DNA of 64,000 nucleotides from Spirosoma spitsbergense DSM 19989 (GTDB lineage Bacteria > Bacteroidota > Bacteroidia > Cytophagales > Spirosomataceae): assembly GCF_000374085.1 (NCBI RefSeq), contig NZ_KB893455.1, positions 32,139-96,138 on the forward strand. Direction: 5' to 3'. Position numbers and translations under genes: made by a program. The notes below the pieces were generated by a model, which saw only the letters and a program-made list of their open reading frames with translations, did not search any database and was not told the origin of the DNA. Within the stretch, counting starts at the first letter, position 1. Each line of letters begins with the position of its first letter. Below, piece after piece: positions 63,133 through 64,000 of this stretch.

Positions 63133-63897
63133 TTAATAAAACCGTTTACCGGCCTCGCGGAAGGCCTTTACATCGTCGCGGGTGGGGAAAGAGAAATAGG
63201 TCATTTGCGACGCATCGTTCTCTATCAGTTCGTAGGTGCCCGAATGGATTTTATCGATGGCTTTAAGCATAGCATCCATACCCATTTTCTTGGTTACATC
63301 AATCAACTCCGCCTGACTCATGTTGCCAATGGGTAGTTTTTCCTGAACCAGAATGGGCCCACTATCGATGCCCTCATCGACAAAAAATACGGACACGCCC
63401 GTGTGTGTTTCGCTGTTTTTCAGTACCCAGAATGAGGGCATCAACCCCCGGTACTTAGGCAAGAGTGCCGTGTGCAGATTGATACAGCCGTAGGTAGCCG
63501 AGTCGAGCAGCTTTCGTTTAAAGATCTGATTACCGGCAATCGACAGGTACAGGTCCGGTTTGTAAGCCTTCAGTTTTTCCAGATTTTCGTCCTTATTGAT
63601 AGCCCCCTCGATCTGGATCAGCGGAATATTTCGGTCGGCCAGTACTTTCCGCACATTGTTTCGGCTGTCTAGTTTGGACAGTACGAACTTGGTGCCGTAG
63701 CGTATAAAGAAAGGTAAGCCAAAGATATCGTACGTCTTTTTTATCTTTTCACTAAAACTTTCGCGCTTACCAAACGGCGACACGTCGAATACCACCGTGG
63801 CCACTACTTCGGCGTAGGGGGGGAGATTTTTTAGCAGATAGTCGATATTACGGGCGAGGTAGAAGGGGTCATCCTGCGTAAGAATCACAAGGCGCAT
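63133..63897 (-). CDS. Formyltransferase-family enzyme (sugar N-formyltransferase-like)
   Basis: 254 aa with the Fmt/GART fold: LYLSIAGNQIFK (catalytic Asn), GCINLHTALLPKYRGLMPSF (His) and FVDEGIDSGPILVQEKLP (Asp) form the N-H-D formyl-transfer site using N10-formyl-THF. It is far from true methionyl-tRNA formyltransferase in length and lacks the C-terminal tRNA-binding domain, so it likely formylates an amino sugar in this cluster. A TAGTTTTG box lies 25 bases before the start. It follows the deacetylase region on the minus strand. Confidence 0.87.
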   Translation of the reverse strand: MRLVILTQDDPFYLARNIDYLLKNLPPYAEVVATVVFDVSPFGKRESFSEKIKKTYDIFGLPFFIRYGTKFVLSKLDSRNNVRKVLADRNIPLIQIEGAINKDENLEKLKAYKPDLYLSIAGNQIFKRKLLDSATYGCINLHTALLPKYRGLMPSFWVLKNSETHTGVSVFFVDEGIDSGPILVQEKLPIGNMSQAELIDVTKKMGMDAMLKAIDKIHSGTYELIENDASQMTYFSFPTRDDVKAFREAGKRFY

Positions 63898-63922
63898 AAT
63901 GGATTGGCTAATGTTGAGGACG

Positions 63923-63930
63923 CAAAACTA
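63923..63930 (-). promoter_or_regulatory. TAnnTTTG (-7) box of the formyltransferase gene
   Basis: Minus-strand TAGTTTTG, followed by CGTCC, 25 bases before the ATG at 63897. Full match to the -7 consensus; the -33 element is not clear. Confidence 0.5.
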
Positions 63931-63961
63931 CGTATTCCAGCGGAAAGGCCGTATCGATTCG

Positions 63962-64000
63962 TTAGCGGATGATTACTTTACGGTCTATTGTTTGTCCTTC
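63962..64000 (-). CDS. C-terminal tail of a gene entering from the right edge
   Basis: Thirteen minus-strand codons (EGQTIDRKVIIR then stop) reach the window's right edge. Basic residues and an alternating hydrophobic ending resemble the last strand of type IX secretion C-terminal sorting domains, but 12 residues cannot decide this. Only the in-frame stop supports it. Confidence 0.3.
   Translation of the reverse strand, partial: EGQTIDRKVIIR

Overview
The window reads as chromosome of a Cytophagales bacterium (phylum Bacteroidota), probably close to Spirosoma or a related genus. This is inferred from a SusC/SusD pair, the gliding protein GldC, a DUF5916 outer-membrane protein, TAnnTTTG promoter boxes, starts with little Shine-Dalgarno signal and moderately high GC. 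No database search was possible, so the genus is a guess. There are no tRNA or rRNA genes, no prophage and no CRISPR array.

Layout. (1) 1-13.3 kb: a catabolic region with the end of a DUF1501 protein, three different S1 sulfatases, a small secreted unknown, then a SusC-SusD-DUF4397 outer-membrane uptake operon. It resembles a utilisation locus for a sulfated glycan. (2) 13.3-20.3 kb: mostly minus-strand housekeeping genes (thioredoxin-like protein, GldC, 5'-nucleotidase, 2-oxoacid dehydrogenase E2, CinA, truncated haemoglobin, ArsC/Spx-like protein). (3) 20.4-21.5 kb: a small graveyard of two decayed transposases around an intact AT-rich 118-aa unknown gene. (4) 21.5-37.7 kb: mixed metabolism and information genes, including a DUF5916 barrel, a GH13 enzyme, a Gfo/Idh/MocA oxidoreductase, AguB, an unknown 542-aa protein with a ROK kinase and a SIS isomerase, a sulfite-oxidase-like protein, a Uma2 nuclease, PheA and ParE. 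(5) 38.0-63.9 kb: a large surface-polysaccharide cluster. It holds an SLBB outer-membrane export protein, a Wzz-like chain regulator, a Wzm/Wzt ABC exporter whose Wzt has a C-terminal glycan-binding domain, an aminotransferase, a WbqC-like protein, an acyltransferase, about ten glycosyltransferases, an O-antigen ligase/polymerase, a polysaccharide deacetylase and a formyltransferase.

How the parts fit. The polysaccharide cluster looks like an ABC-dependent (Wzm/Wzt) system: no Wzx flippase is present, and the single Wzy/WaaL-like membrane protein may be a ligase. Aminotransferase, acyltransferase and formyltransferase together suggest an N-acylated or N-formylated amino sugar in the glycan. 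Two tandem paralogous glycosyltransferases differ at apparent catalytic residues: the second has lost the last Asp of DxD and a C-terminal His.

The most unusual feature is not a gene. At least ten gene boundaries carry inverted repeats, some near-perfect over 18 to 31 bp. Their arms often consist of short locus-specific repeated words (for example aagtgag, gaatgagt or aagtcgt) rather than one shared consensus. They frequently abut or overlap stop codons, consistent with terminators or RNA-end structures that arise by a repeat-generating process. Several TAnnTTTG boxes also lie only 4 to 10 nt from start codons, which suggests leaderless or near-leaderless transcripts.
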